DNA of 64,000 bases, taken from contig NZ_CP165727.1 in assembly GCF_041200175.1 (NCBI RefSeq), positions 6,389,501 to 6,453,500 on the forward strand, given 5' to 3'. Source of the stretch: Streptomyces sp. R33 (GTDB taxonomy: Bacteria > Actinomycetota > Actinomycetes > Streptomycetales > Streptomycetaceae). The translations under genes were made by a program, and so were the position numbers. Numbering within the stretch: the first letter of the stretch is position 1; every line of letters begins with the position of its first letter. Below, piece by piece: positions 1 through 9,126 of the stretch. The notes below the pieces were generated by a model. It was given only the letters and a program-made list of their open reading frames with translations, was not told the DNA's origin and ran no database searches.

Positions 1-1071
1 GTACGGGACCTGGACCCGGCCGAGACGCTGTTCATCATCGCCTCCAAGACCTTCACGACCATCGAGACCATCACCAACGCCGAGTCGGCGCGGGAGTGGC
101 TGCTGGCGGGTCTCGGCGGTGACACCGCGGCCGTGGCACGGCACTTCGTGGCGCTGTCGACCAACGCCGAGAAGGTCACGGCCTTCGGCATCGATCCGGC
201 CAACATGTTCGGGTTCTGGGACTGGGTCGGCGGGCGCTACTCCTTCGACTCCGCGATCGGGCTCTCGCTGATGATCGCGATCGGGCCGGACTCCTTCCGG
301 GAGATGCTGGGCGGCTTCCGGACGGTGGACGAGCACTTCCGCACGGCGCCCCCGGAGCAGAACGCACCGCTGCTGATGGGCCTGTTGGGGATCTGGTACG
401 GCGCCTTCTTCGACGCGCAGTCGCACGCGGTCCTGCCGTACAGCCACTACCTCTCCCGCTTCACGGCGTACCTGCAGCAGCTGGACATGGAGTCCAACGG
501 CAAGTCCGTGGACCGGGACGGCAATCCGGTGGACTGGCAGACCGGTCCGGTCGTGTGGGGCACGCCCGGCACCAACGGGCAGCACGCGTACTACCAGTTG
601 ATCCACCAGGGCACGAAGGTGATCCCGGCGGACTTCATCGGCTTCGCCCGGCCGATCGGCGAACTGCCGCCGAAGCTCGCGGCCCAGCACGACCTGCTGA
701 TGGCGAACTTCTTCGCGCAGACGCAGGCGCTCGCCTTCGGCAAGACCGCGGACGAGGTCCGCGCGGAGGGCGTACCGGAGCCCCTGGTCCCGCACAAGAC
801 CTTCAAGGGGAACCACCCGACCACGACGATCCTGGCGCAGGACCTCACCCCGGGGGTGCTGGGCCAGCTGATCGCGCTGTACGAGCACAAGGTGTTCGTA
901 CAGGGCGCGGTGTGGAACATCGACTCCTTCGACCAGTGGGGCGTGGAGCTCGGCAAGGTCCTGGCGAAGCGGGTCGAGCCGGCGCTGACCGAGGGAGCGG
1001 ACGTGCCGGGGCTGGACGCCTCGACGCAGGCCCTCGTGGCCGTGTACCGCGGGCTGCGCGGCCGCGGCTGA
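1..1071 (+). CDS. pgi: Glucose-6-phosphate isomerase, 3' part (5' end outside window)
   Basis: Interconverts glucose 6-phosphate and fructose 6-phosphate in the cytoplasm. The reading frame is open from base 1, so the N-terminal third of the usual roughly 550-residue enzyme lies outside; 356 residues are visible. The frame contains the hallmark segments GTNGQHAYYQLIHQGTK, with the active-site His region, and QGAVWNIDSFDQWGVELGK, which matches the second PGI signature. It converges on the pentose phosphate operon, and a bidirectional hairpin terminator lies just past its stop. The location next to zwf and pgl fits joint control of glycolytic and pentose phosphate flux. Identification is secure; only the missing start is unknown. 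Confidence 0.97.
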   Translation, partial: VRDLDPAETLFIIASKTFTTIETITNAESAREWLLAGLGGDTAAVARHFVALSTNAEKVTAFGIDPANMFGFWDWVGGRYSFDSAIGLSLMIAIGPDSFREMLGGFRTVDEHFRTAPPEQNAPLLMGLLGIWYGAFFDAQSHAVLPYSHYLSRFTAYLQQLDMESNGKSVDRDGNPVDWQTGPVVWGTPGTNGQHAYYQLIHQGTKVIPADFIGFARPIGELPPKLAAQHDLLMANFFAQTQALAFGKTADEVRAEGVPEPLVPHKTFKGNHPTTTILAQDLTPGVLGQLIALYEHKVFVQGAVWNIDSFDQWGVELGKVLAKRVEPALTEGADVPGLDASTQALVAVYRGLRGRG

Positions 1072-1095
1072 TCCTCCGGCAGGCACGGCGACGCA

Positions 1096-1133
1096 CGAAG
1101 GGCCCGCTCCCCGTCAGGGGGACGGGCCCTTCG
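1096..1133. terminator. Bidirectional terminator between pgi and pgl
   Basis: An 11-bp perfect stem (1096-1106 with 1123-1133, arm CGAAGGGCCCG) has an inner TCCCC/GGGGA extension and a GTCA-type loop. It sits between the convergent pgi and pgl genes and can serve both. Confidence 0.8.
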
Positions 1134-1154
1134 GCCGTACGGTGTGGCTACGGG

Positions 1155-1943
1155 TCAGGCCGAGGCCGGCGGGTACATCGACGACGGCAGCTTCGCCGCC
1201 GCCGCACGGTCCAGCAACCACAGCGTGCGGGAGCGCCCGTACGCGGCCGCCGCCGGGGCCTGGATCTCCCCGGCGCCGCCGAGCGCGATCGCCACCGCAC
1301 CCGCCTTGTCCTCGCCGGCCGCCAGCAGCCAGACCTCCCGGGCCGCCCGGATCGCCGGGAGGGTCAGCGAGACCCGCGTCGGCGGCGGCTTCGGCGCGCC
1401 GTGCACGCCGACCACCGTGCGCTCGGTCTCGCGCGCCGCCGGGTGCTCCGGGAACAGCGAGGCCACGTGCGTGTCCGGGCCCACGCCCAGCATGAGCACG
1501 TCGAAACGCGGCACCGGACCGTGGTCCTCCGGGCCCGCGGCCCGCCGCAGCTCCTCCGCGTACGCGTCCGCCGCCGCATCGACGTCGTCCCCGTACGGGC
1601 CGTCCGAGGCCGGCATGACGTGCACGCGTGCCGGGTCCACCGGGACGGAGTCCAGGAGGGCCTCACGGGCCTGTACGTGGTTGCGCTCGGGGTCGTCGGC
1701 CGGGACGTACCGCTCGTCGCCCCACCAGAGGTCGAGGCGGGCCCAGTCGACGGCGTCGCGGGCCGGGGCGGCCGCGAGTGCGGCGAGCAGGCCGTTGCCG
1801 TTGCGGCCGCCGGTGAGGACGACGGAGGCGCTGCCGCGGGCCGCCTGGGCGTCGACGATCTTCGTGATGAGCCGGGCTGCTGCGGCCTGGGCCATCAGCT
1901 CCTTGTCCCGGTGGACGACGACCTGGGGAGTCGTCATACCCAT
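1155..1943 (-). CDS. pgl: 6-phosphogluconolactonase
   Basis: Hydrolyses 6-phosphogluconolactone to 6-phosphogluconate, the second step of the oxidative pentose phosphate pathway. The 262-residue protein is a full-length NagB/DevB-type lactonase: it has a TGGR phosphate-binding turn near residue 45, the WWGDERYVP segment, and the GVGPDTHVASLFPEH segment typical of the family. It is the last gene of the tkt-tal-zwf-opcA-pgl series but is separated from opcA by 113 nt containing a large hairpin, so its expression may be partly uncoupled. The start could also be six bases downstream, because the first codons read M-G-M. Confidence 0.95.
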   Translation of the reverse strand: MGMTTPQVVVHRDKELMAQAAAARLITKIVDAQAARGSASVVLTGGRNGNGLLAALAAAPARDAVDWARLDLWWGDERYVPADDPERNHVQAREALLDSVPVDPARVHVMPASDGPYGDDVDAAADAYAEELRRAAGPEDHGPVPRFDVLMLGVGPDTHVASLFPEHPAARETERTVVGVHGAPKPPPTRVSLTLPAIRAAREVWLLAAGEDKAGAVAIALGGAGEIQAPAAAAYGRSRTLWLLDRAAAAKLPSSMYPPASA

Positions 1944-1982
1944 GTGCTGCCGCCTTGTCGGTTGTGCCGGTGGGCGCCGATG

Positions 1983-2050
1983 CCGCTGCGCGGGGCCTTC
2001 TCCCGCCCCGCTCTTCGGCAGGGCGGGGCGGGGACGGCTCCGCGCAGCGG
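1983..2050 (-). terminator. Long imperfect hairpin between opcA and pgl
   Basis: The outer arms 1983-1997 and 2036-2050 pair over 15 bp with one G-T pair. Inner arms 2002-2011 and 2023-2032 pair perfectly over 10 bp around a UUCGG-containing loop. It lies within the operon immediately after the opcA stop, so it may be a partial terminator, an mRNA processing site or a stabiliser. Confidence 0.6.
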
Positions 2051-2056
2051 GTACGG

Positions 2057-3115
2057 CTACTTGGCCGGGGCCTTCTTCGTGGGCTTGGCCGCGGGCTTCG
2101 CGGCGTCGGCCTTCGGGCCGGTCACGGTCTCCGGGGAGTCCGAGGCCTTGGTCTTGGCCGGGGCCGGGGCCGGAGCCGGAGCCGGGGCCTCGGCCGCCAG
2201 TTTGGCCACGCCGAACTTCAGCGAGGCCTCGTACGTGTTGTCCGGGTCGAGCCGGCGCAGCTCCTCCGCCAGCAGCTCGGCCGTGTCACGGCGCTTGAGC
2301 GCCACCCCACGGTCGGGCTGCCCCGGCATGCACAGCGTGGCCAGCGAGCCGTCGGCCCGGTCCAGGACGATGTCGCCGTCCTTGGTCTCCAGCCGGACCG
2401 AGGTCAGGCCGGGGCCCTGCGAGTGGGTCCGCTTGACGGGCACCTGGAGGCGGTCCGCCAGCCACATGGCCAGCAGCTCGCAGCTCGGGTTCTCGTCCTC
2501 GCCCTCGACGGCCGCCGAGGTGACCTTCAGGGCCTGCTGGTCCAGCGCGGCGGCCAGCATCGACCGCCACGGCGTGATCCGGGTCCAGGACAGGTCCGTG
2601 TCACCCGGGGCATAGGCCGCGGCCCGCTCCCCGAGCGCCCGCAGCGGGTTCTCGCAGGCGTACGTGTCCGTGATCCGGCGCTGACCGAGCGCACCCAGCG
2701 GGTCGCCCGCCAGGTCCGACGGGGCACCGTCCGGCCACCAGACCACGACGGGCGCGTCCGGCAGCAGGAGCGGGAGAACCACCGACTGGGCGTGGTGGAC
2801 CAGTTCACCGTGAAGGCGGAGCACCACCGTCTCGCCGGTACCCGCGTCCGCCCCGACGCGGACTTCCGCGTCGAGACGGGCGTCGCGGCGGCTGCGCGGC
2901 GAGCGGCTGACCCGCTTGATGACGACGACGATCCGCGAAGGGTGTTCGTGGGACGCCTCGTTCGCCGACTTGAGCGCGTCGTACGCGTTCTCTTCGTCGG
3001 TCACGATCACCAGCGTGAGGACCATGCCGATGGCAGGCGTGCCGATGTCCCGGCGCGCCTGCACCAAAGCGGCGTTGATCTTGCTGGAGGTGGTCTCCGT
3101 GAGGTCGATCTTCAT
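2057..3115 (-). CDS. opcA: Glucose-6-phosphate dehydrogenase assembly protein OpcA
   Basis: OpcA proteins are needed for activity or redox control of glucose-6-phosphate dehydrogenase in cyanobacteria and actinobacteria. The 352-residue frame starts MKIDLTETTSSKINAAL and contains the conserved VVWWPDGAP and TDTYACENPL segments of the family. The last 50 or so residues form an Ala-Pro-Lys-rich tail that is probably disordered and is longer than in many relatives. Its ATG overlaps the zwf stop codon (ATGA at 3112-3115), so translation is coupled to the enzyme it serves. Confidence 0.93.
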   Translation of the reverse strand: MKIDLTETTSSKINAALVQARRDIGTPAIGMVLTLVIVTDEENAYDALKSANEASHEHPSRIVVVIKRVSRSPRSRRDARLDAEVRVGADAGTGETVVLRLHGELVHHAQSVVLPLLLPDAPVVVWWPDGAPSDLAGDPLGALGQRRITDTYACENPLRALGERAAAYAPGDTDLSWTRITPWRSMLAAALDQQALKVTSAAVEGEDENPSCELLAMWLADRLQVPVKRTHSQGPGLTSVRLETKDGDIVLDRADGSLATLCMPGQPDRGVALKRRDTAELLAEELRRLDPDNTYEASLKFGVAKLAAEAPAPAPAPAPAKTKASDSPETVTGPKADAAKPAAKPTKKAPAK

Positions 3116-4638
3116 GGCCGGCGCCAGCTCCGTCCGTCTCGTGCGAGCATCTCGTCCGCCTCGACCGGCCCCCAGGTCCCCGCCGGGTACTGCGCGGGCT
3201 TGCCGTGCTTGTCCCAGTACTCCTCGATCGGGTCGAGGATGTTCCAGGACAGCTCGACCTCCTGGTGGCGCGGGAAGAGGTTCGCGTCACCCAGCAGGAC
3301 GTCGAGGATCAGCCGCTCGTACGCCTCGGGGCTCGACTCCGTGAAGGACTCGCCGTACGCGAAGTCCATCGTCACGTCCCGGACCTCCATGGAGGTGCCC
3401 GGAACCTTCGAGCCGAAGCGCACCGTCACGCCCTCGTCCGGCTGGACCCGGATGACCAGGGCGTTCTGCCCCAGCTCCTCGGTCGCGCCCGACTCGAATG
3501 GCAGGTACGGAGCCCGCTTGAAGACCACCGCGATCTCCGTCACCCGGCGGCCCAGGCGCTTGCCGGTCCGCAGGTAGAACGGGACGCCCGCCCAGCGGCG
3601 GTTGTTGATCTCCAGGCGGATGGCCGCGTAGGTGTCGGTCTTCGACTTGGGGTCGATGCCGTCCTCTTCGAGGTACCCGACGACCTTCTCGCCACCCTGC
3701 CACGCCGCCGAGTACTGGCCGCGCACGGTGTGCTTGCCCAGGTCCTCGGGGAGCTCGACGGCCGTGAGGACCTTGAGCTTCTCCGCCACCAGCGCCTTCG
3801 GGTGGAAGGAGCCGGGCTCCTCCATCGCGGTCAGCGCGAGCAGCTGGAGCAGGTGGTTCTGGATGACGTCACGGGCCGCGCCGATGCCGTCGTAGTACCC
3901 GGCCCGGCCGCCGATGCCGATGTCCTCGGCCATGGTGATCTGCACGTGGTCGACGTACGACCGGTTCCAGATCGGCTCGAACATCGTGTTGGCGAAGCGG
4001 AGCGCCAGGATGTTCTGGACGGTCTCCTTGCCGAGGTAGTGGTCGATCCGGAAGACCTCGTCCCGCGGGAAGACCTCGTGGACGACCTTGTTGAGCTCCT
4101 CGGCGCTCTTGAGGTCGTGCCCGAAGGGCTTCTCGATGACGGCACGCCGCCAGGAGCCCTCCTTCTGCGCCAGCCCGTGGTTCTTGAGCTGCTGGACGAC
4201 CTTCGGGAAGAACTTCGGCGGCACGGACAGGTAGAAGGCGAAGTTGCCGCCCGTACCCTGCGCCTTGTCGAGCTCGTCGATGGTCGACTTCAGCGTCTCG
4301 AACGCCGCGTCGTCGTCGAAATCGCCCTGCACGAAACGGCAGCCCTGCACCAGCTGCTGCCAGACCTCCTCCCGGAAGGGGGTGCGCGAGTGCTGCTTGA
4401 CGGCCTCGTACACCTCCTGGGCGAAGTCCTCGTGCTCCCATTCGCGCCGGGCGAAACCGATCAGCGAGAAGCCCGGCGGCAGCAGCCCCCGGTTCGCCAG
4501 GTCGTAGATGGCCGGCATCAGCTTCTTGCGCGACAGGTCACCCGTAACGCCGAAAATGACCAGGCCGGACGGCCCCGCGATGCGCGGGAGCCGCCGGTCC
4601 TGTGCGTCACGAAGCGGGTTCGCTCCGTTCACAGACAA
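3112..4638 (-). CDS. zwf: Glucose-6-phosphate 1-dehydrogenase
   Basis: Oxidises glucose 6-phosphate to 6-phosphogluconolactone with NADP and is the entry enzyme of the oxidative branch. The 508-residue protein has the dinucleotide motif GVTGDLSRKK at residues 30-39, EKPFGHD at 169-175 and the active-site signature RIDHYLGKE at 197-205, at normal family length. The chosen start is TTG at 4638, because a GGAGG motif lies 10 nt upstream; an in-frame GTG two codons later is the alternative. The gene follows tal by 5 nt and overlaps opcA by 4 nt, so all three are probably cotranslated. Confidence 0.96.
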   Translation of the reverse strand: MSVNGANPLRDAQDRRLPRIAGPSGLVIFGVTGDLSRKKLMPAIYDLANRGLLPPGFSLIGFARREWEHEDFAQEVYEAVKQHSRTPFREEVWQQLVQGCRFVQGDFDDDAAFETLKSTIDELDKAQGTGGNFAFYLSVPPKFFPKVVQQLKNHGLAQKEGSWRRAVIEKPFGHDLKSAEELNKVVHEVFPRDEVFRIDHYLGKETVQNILALRFANTMFEPIWNRSYVDHVQITMAEDIGIGGRAGYYDGIGAARDVIQNHLLQLLALTAMEEPGSFHPKALVAEKLKVLTAVELPEDLGKHTVRGQYSAAWQGGEKVVGYLEEDGIDPKSKTDTYAAIRLEINNRRWAGVPFYLRTGKRLGRRVTEIAVVFKRAPYLPFESGATEELGQNALVIRVQPDEGVTVRFGSKVPGTSMEVRDVTMDFAYGESFTESSPEAYERLILDVLLGDANLFPRHQEVELSWNILDPIEEYWDKHGKPAQYPAGTWGPVEADEMLARDGRSWRRP

Positions 4639-4643
4639 AGTGT

Positions 4644-5762
4644 TCAGGCCTCCGTGGGGGCGAGGCGCTCGAGCTCCGCCTCGGTGGACTTCAGCAGGTC
4701 GTTCCAGGACGCCTCGAACTTCTCGACGCCCTCGTCCTCGAGCAGCTGCACCACATCGTCGTACGAGATGCCCAGCTTCGCGACCGCTTCGAGCTCGGCG
4801 CGGGACTGGTCGTACGTGGCGCGCACGGTGTCACCCGTGATCTGACCGTGGTCGGCGGTGGCCTCCAGCGTGGCCTCCGGCATGGTGTTCACCGTGTTCG
4901 GGGCGACCAGGTCGTCCACGTACAGGGTGTCCTTGTACGCCGGGTCCTTGACGCCCGTCGAGGCCCACAGCGGACGCTGCTTGTTGGCGCCGACACGCTC
5001 CAGGGCGTTCCACCGGTCGGAGGAGAAGACCTCCTCGTAGGCTTCGTAGGCCAGGCGGGCGTTGGCGAGGGCCGCCTTGCCCTTCAGGGCCTTCGCCTCG
5101 TCGGAGCCGACGGCGTCCAGGCGCTTGTCGATCTCGCTGTCCACACGGGAGACGAAGAAGGAGGCGACCGAGTGGATCTCGGAGAGGTCCAGGCCCGCGG
5201 CCTTGGCCTTCTCCAGACCCGCCAGGTACGCGTCCATGACCTCGCGGTAGCGCTCGAGCGAGAAGATCAGCGTGACGTTGACGCTGATGCCCTTGCCGAT
5301 GACCTCGGTGATCGCCGGCAGGCCGGCCTTGGTCGCCGGGATCTTGATCAGCGTGTTCGGGCGGTCCACCAGCCAGGCGAGCTGCTTGGCCTCGGCGATC
5401 GTCGCCGTGGTGTTGTGGGCCAGACGGGGGTCGACCTCGATGGAGACCCGGCCGTCCTGGCCGTCGGTGCGGTCGTAGACCGGGCGCAGGATGTCGGCGG
5501 CGTCGCGGACGTCCGCCGTCGTGATCATGCGGATGGCCTCGTCGACGGTGACCTTGCGGGCGGCGAGGTCGGCGAGCTGCTGCTCGTAGCCGTCGCCGCT
5601 GCTGATCGCCTTCTGGAAGATCGACGGGTTGGTGGTGACACCGACCACGTGCGACTGGTCGATGAGCTCGGCCAGGTTGCCGGACGTGATGCGCTTGCGG
5701 GACAGGTCGTCCAGCCAGATCGCCACGCCCTCGTCGGAGAGGCGCTTGAGTGCGTCTGTCAT
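4644..5762 (-). CDS. tal: Transaldolase
   Basis: Transfers dihydroxyacetone units between sugar phosphates in the non-oxidative pentose phosphate pathway. The true frame begins at the ATG at 5762 (MTDALKRLSDEG), giving 372 residues, the usual length of the actinobacterial type. It carries TTNPSIF at 43-49 and the Schiff-base lysine in LIKIPATKAG at residue 140. The open frame runs far upstream through the tkt region without stops, but that stretch is an antisense-like shadow of tkt and not part of the protein. It lies 35 nt after tkt and 5 nt before zwf. Confidence 0.96.
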   Translation of the reverse strand: MTDALKRLSDEGVAIWLDDLSRKRITSGNLAELIDQSHVVGVTTNPSIFQKAISSGDGYEQQLADLAARKVTVDEAIRMITTADVRDAADILRPVYDRTDGQDGRVSIEVDPRLAHNTTATIAEAKQLAWLVDRPNTLIKIPATKAGLPAITEVIGKGISVNVTLIFSLERYREVMDAYLAGLEKAKAAGLDLSEIHSVASFFVSRVDSEIDKRLDAVGSDEAKALKGKAALANARLAYEAYEEVFSSDRWNALERVGANKQRPLWASTGVKDPAYKDTLYVDDLVAPNTVNTMPEATLEATADHGQITGDTVRATYDQSRAELEAVAKLGISYDDVVQLLEDEGVEKFEASWNDLLKSTEAELERLAPTEA

Positions 5763-5797
5763 GGGAATTGCATCTCCTACTGGTTCGTGTACCGGTG

Positions 5798-7885
5798 TCA
5801 GCGCGCGGCGGCGGTGATGGATTCCTTGGCGGCGGCGGCCACGGCCTCGGCGGTGAAGCCGAACTCGCGGAACAGCACCTTGGCGTCGGCGGAGGCACCG
5901 AAGTGCTCCAGCGAGACGATCCGGCCGGCGTCGCCGACGTAGCGGTGCCAGGTCAGGCCGACCCCGGCCTCGACCGCGACGCGCGCCTTGACGGACGGCG
6001 GCAGGACGCTGTCCTTGTACGCCTGGTCCTGCTCCTCGAACCACTCGACGGACGGCATCGAGACCACGCGGGCCGGGACGCCCTCGGCCTGCAGCGCCTC
6101 GCGCGCGGCGACGGCGAGCTGGACCTCGGAGCCGGTGCCGATGAGGACGACCTGCGCCTCGCCGCCTTCCGCCTCGAAGAGCACGTACCCGCCCTTGGCG
6201 GCGTCCTCGTTGCGCTCGTACGTCGGCACGCCCTGGCGGGTCAGCGCCAGACCGTGCGGCGCGCCCTTGCCGAACACCTTGGTGTGGCGGCGCAGGATCT
6301 CGCGCCAGGCGATGACGGTCTCGTTCGCGTCGGCCGGGCGGACCACGTTCAGGCCCGGGATGGCGCGCAGCGAGGCGAGGTGCTCGACCGGCTGGTGGGT
6401 CGGGCCGTCCTCGCCCAGGCCGATGGAGTCGTGCGTCCACACGTACGTCACCGGCACGTGCATCAGCGCGGACAGGCGCACGGCGTTGCGCATGTAGTCG
6501 GAGAACACCAGGAAGGTGCCGCCGTAGATACGGGTGTGGCCGTGCAGCGCGATGCCGTTCATGGTCGCGGCCATGGCGTGCTCGCGGATGCCGAAGTGGA
6601 CGGTGCGGCCGTACGGGTCGGCCTCCGGCAGCGGGTTGCCCTTCGGGAGGAAGGACGAGTGCTTGTCGATCGTGGTGTTGTTGGAGCCGGCCAGGTCGGC
6701 CGAGCCGCCCCACAGCTCCGGGATGACCGAGCCGAGCGCCTCGAGCACCTTGCCGGAGGCCGCGCGGGTGGCGACGCCCTTGCCGGTCTCGAAGACGGGG
6801 AGCTTGTCCTCCCAGCCCGCGGGCAGCTCGTTGGCGTTGATGCGGTCGAACTCGGCGGCGCGCTCGGCGTTGGCGGTGCGCCACGCGGAGAAGTCCTTCT
6901 CCCAGGCGGCCTTGGCCTCGCGGCCGCGGTCCAGCGCCTTGCGGGTGTGCGCGAGGACCTCGTCGGAGACGTCGAAGGACTTCTCCGGGTCGAAGCCGAG
7001 GACGCGCTTGGTGGCCGCGACCTCGTCGTCGCCGAGGGCCGAGCCGTGCGAGGCCTCGGTGCCCTGGGCGTGCGGGGCGGGCCAGGCGATGATCGAGCGC
7101 ATGGCGATGAAGGAGGGGCGCCCGGTCTCGGCCTTGGCCGCGGCCAGGGCCTCGAACAGCGCCTTCGGGTCGAGGTCGCCGTTCGGCTGCTGCGCGACGC
7201 GCTGGACGTGCCAGCCGTACGCCTCGTAGCGCTTGAGGGTGTCCTCGGAGACGGCCGTCTCGGTGTCACCCTCGATGGAGATGTGGTTGTCGTCCCACAG
7301 CAGCACCAGGTTGCCGAGCTTCTGGTGGCCGGCCAGGGCGGACGCCTCGTGGGAGATGCCCTCCTGGAGGCAGCCGTCGCCCGCGATCGCGTAGACCATG
7401 TGGTCGAACGGGGAGGTGCCCTGGGGGGCCTCCGGGTCGAACAGGCCGCGCTCGTAGCGGGCGGCCATGGCCATGCCCACCGCGTTGGCGATGCCCTGGC
7501 CCAGCGGGCCGGTGGTGGTCTCGACGCCGGCCGTGTGGCCGTACTCCGGGTGGCCGGGGGTCTTGGAACCCCAGGTGCGGAACGCCTCGAGGTCGGCCAG
7601 CTCCAGGCCGAAGCCGCCCAGGTAGAGCTGCGTGTACAGAGTGAGGGACGAGTGCCCCGCGGAAAGCACGAAACGGTCGCGGCCGACCCACTCGGGATCG
7701 GCCGGGTCGTGCCGCATCACCTTCTGGAAGAGGGTGTACGCGGCGGGGGCCAGGCTCATCGCCGTACCGGGGTGGCCGTTACCCACCTTCTGGACCGCGT
7801 CGGCGGCCAGGATGCGGGCGGTGTCGACGGCCCGCTGGTCGAGGTCGGTCCAGTCGAGCTCTGTGGTCGTCGGCTTGGTGCTCAC
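5798..7885 (-). CDS. tkt: Transketolase
   Basis: Thiamine-diphosphate enzyme moving two-carbon units between ketose and aldose phosphates. The 695-residue protein has VGNGHPGTAMSLAP near the N-terminus, the ThDP/metal motif GDGCLQEG followed by WDDN, and the pyrimidine-domain segment FGIREHAMAA, all typical of full-length transketolase. It starts with GTG at 7885, with GGAGAGGAG about 12 nt upstream. It is the first gene of the pentose phosphate operon and is divergent from ctaB across about 260 nt, where its promoter must lie. Confidence 0.97.
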   Translation of the reverse strand: MSTKPTTTELDWTDLDQRAVDTARILAADAVQKVGNGHPGTAMSLAPAAYTLFQKVMRHDPADPEWVGRDRFVLSAGHSSLTLYTQLYLGGFGLELADLEAFRTWGSKTPGHPEYGHTAGVETTTGPLGQGIANAVGMAMAARYERGLFDPEAPQGTSPFDHMVYAIAGDGCLQEGISHEASALAGHQKLGNLVLLWDDNHISIEGDTETAVSEDTLKRYEAYGWHVQRVAQQPNGDLDPKALFEALAAAKAETGRPSFIAMRSIIAWPAPHAQGTEASHGSALGDDEVAATKRVLGFDPEKSFDVSDEVLAHTRKALDRGREAKAAWEKDFSAWRTANAERAAEFDRINANELPAGWEDKLPVFETGKGVATRAASGKVLEALGSVIPELWGGSADLAGSNNTTIDKHSSFLPKGNPLPEADPYGRTVHFGIREHAMAATMNGIALHGHTRIYGGTFLVFSDYMRNAVRLSALMHVPVTYVWTHDSIGLGEDGPTHQPVEHLASLRAIPGLNVVRPADANETVIAWREILRRHTKVFGKGAPHGLALTRQGVPTYERNEDAAKGGYVLFEAEGGEAQVVLIGTGSEVQLAVAAREALQAEGVPARVVSMPSVEWFEEQDQAYKDSVLPPSVKARVAVEAGVGLTWHRYVGDAGRIVSLEHFGASADAKVLFREFGFTAEAVAAAAKESITAAAR

Positions 7886-8068
7886 CGTGGGTCAGGGCTC
7901 CTCTCCACATGTCTGTTACCCGGTGACGAACGGTGCACCGGCGCGATTCCGAGCCTACCCCCGTGACGGCGTGCAGCTATTCGAGTGCCCGCAGTCCGTC
8001 ACAACGTCGGCGGTCCGATCGGACCAACACGAGGCGACCCCCGCGCAGGGCGACGTAAGTGCAACGTC

Positions 8069-8074
8069 TAGAGT
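8069..8074 (+). promoter_or_regulatory. Candidate -10 box for ctaB
   Basis: TAGAGT fits the streptomycete TAgPuPuT -10 pattern and lies about 70 nt before the ctaB start within the tkt-ctaB divergent spacer (7886-8145). No convincing -35 box is visible, so support is weak. Confidence 0.3.
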
Positions 8075-8145
8075 GGCGTGGTACGTGCGAGCCTTCAGCG
8101 GACCTTTATGTCCGGAGCTTGCTGGTTTCTCTGTCAGGGGTGTGC

Positions 8146-9087
8146 GTGACGGCCGTCGAATCCCGTCCAGCGGGGGTGCTCGGGACGAGCCCCGGTCACC
8201 GGCCGTTCGGGGCCCGGGTCATGGCTTTCGTGGCTTTGACCAAGCCGCGGATCATCGAACTTCTGCTGATCACCACAGTGCCGGTGATGTTCCTCGCCGA
8301 GCAGGGTGTGCCGTCGCTGTGGCTGGTCCTCGCGACCTGCTTCGGCGGCTACTTGTCCGCGGGCGGCGCCAACGCGCTGAACATGTACATCGACCGCGAC
8401 ATCGACGCGCTGATGGACCGGACCTCGCAGCGGCCGCTGGTGACCGGCATGGTCAGCCCGCGCGAGTGCCTGGTCTTCGGCATCACCCTCGGCGTGGTCT
8501 CCACCCTGTTCTTCGGGCTGCTCGTCAACTGGCTGTCGGCGGCGCTCGCGCTCGGCGCGCTCCTCTTCTACGTCGTCGTCTACACGATGCTGCTGAAGCG
8601 GCGCACTGCGCAGAACATCGTGTGGGGCGGCATCGCGGGCTGCATGCCGGTGCTCATCGGCTGGTCCGCCGTCAAGAACGAGGTCTCCTGGGCCGCCGTC
8701 ATCCTCTTCCTCGTCATCTTCTTCTGGACGCCGCCGCACTACTGGCCGCTGTCCATGAAGGTGAAGGACGACTACGCGCGGGTCGGCGTGCCGATGCTGC
8801 CGGTCGTCGCCGGCAACAAGGCCGTGGCCCGCCAGATCGTCCTCTACAGCTGGGTGATGGTGGCCGTCTCGCTGCTGCTGACCCCGCTGGGGTACACCGG
8901 CTGGTTCTACACCACGGTCGCCCTGGCGGCGGGCGGCTGGTGGCTGTGGGAGGCGCACGCGCTGCACGCGCGGGCCAAGGCGGGCGTGACGGGCGCGAAG
9001 CTCAAGGAGATGCGCCTGTTCCACTGGTCCATCACGTACGTGTCGCTGCTCTTCGTCGCCGTGGCCGTGGATCCCTTCCTCCGCTGA
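8146..9087 (+). CDS. ctaB: Protoheme IX farnesyltransferase (heme O synthase)
   Basis: Farnesylates heme B to heme O, the precursor of heme A for aa3-type cytochrome oxidase. It is a UbiA-family membrane protein of 313 residues with about nine hydrophobic segments. The prenyl-diphosphate motif NMYIDRDID is followed by DRTSQRPL, and a second acidic segment is KVKDDYARVGVPM. The GTG at 8146 was chosen because AGGGG ends 5 nt upstream; a GTG two codons earlier and longer in-frame extensions lack a ribosome site. CtaA, the next enzyme of the pathway, is encoded nearby on the opposite strand. Confidence 0.93.
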   Translation: MTAVESRPAGVLGTSPGHRPFGARVMAFVALTKPRIIELLLITTVPVMFLAEQGVPSLWLVLATCFGGYLSAGGANALNMYIDRDIDALMDRTSQRPLVTGMVSPRECLVFGITLGVVSTLFFGLLVNWLSAALALGALLFYVVVYTMLLKRRTAQNIVWGGIAGCMPVLIGWSAVKNEVSWAAVILFLVIFFWTPPHYWPLSMKVKDDYARVGVPMLPVVAGNKAVARQIVLYSWVMVAVSLLLTPLGYTGWFYTTVALAAGGWWLWEAHALHARAKAGVTGAKLKEMRLFHWSITYVSLLFVAVAVDPFLR

Positions 9088-9113
9088 TACTTCCTCCGCT
9101 CATTACCCGCCGG

Positions 9114-9119
9114 TAGCAT
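9114..9119 (+). promoter_or_regulatory. Candidate -10 box for a leaderless transcript
   Basis: TAGCAT lies 7 nt before the ATG at 9127, the geometry expected when the transcript starts at the start codon. No Shine-Dalgarno sequence is visible for that gene. Confidence 0.4.
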
Positions 9120-9126
9120 GGTGCCC

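Noticed and set aside
555..2615. Long Arg/Ala/Gly-rich plus-strand open frame
   Set aside because: High-GC DNA yields long stop-free frames; the protein is low-complexity and overlaps pgi, pgl and opcA in other frames.
4644..6884. One 746-residue minus-strand protein covering tal and part of tkt
   Set aside because: The upstream part is an out-of-frame reading of tkt with no homology pattern; tal has a proper ATG at 5762 giving the normal length.
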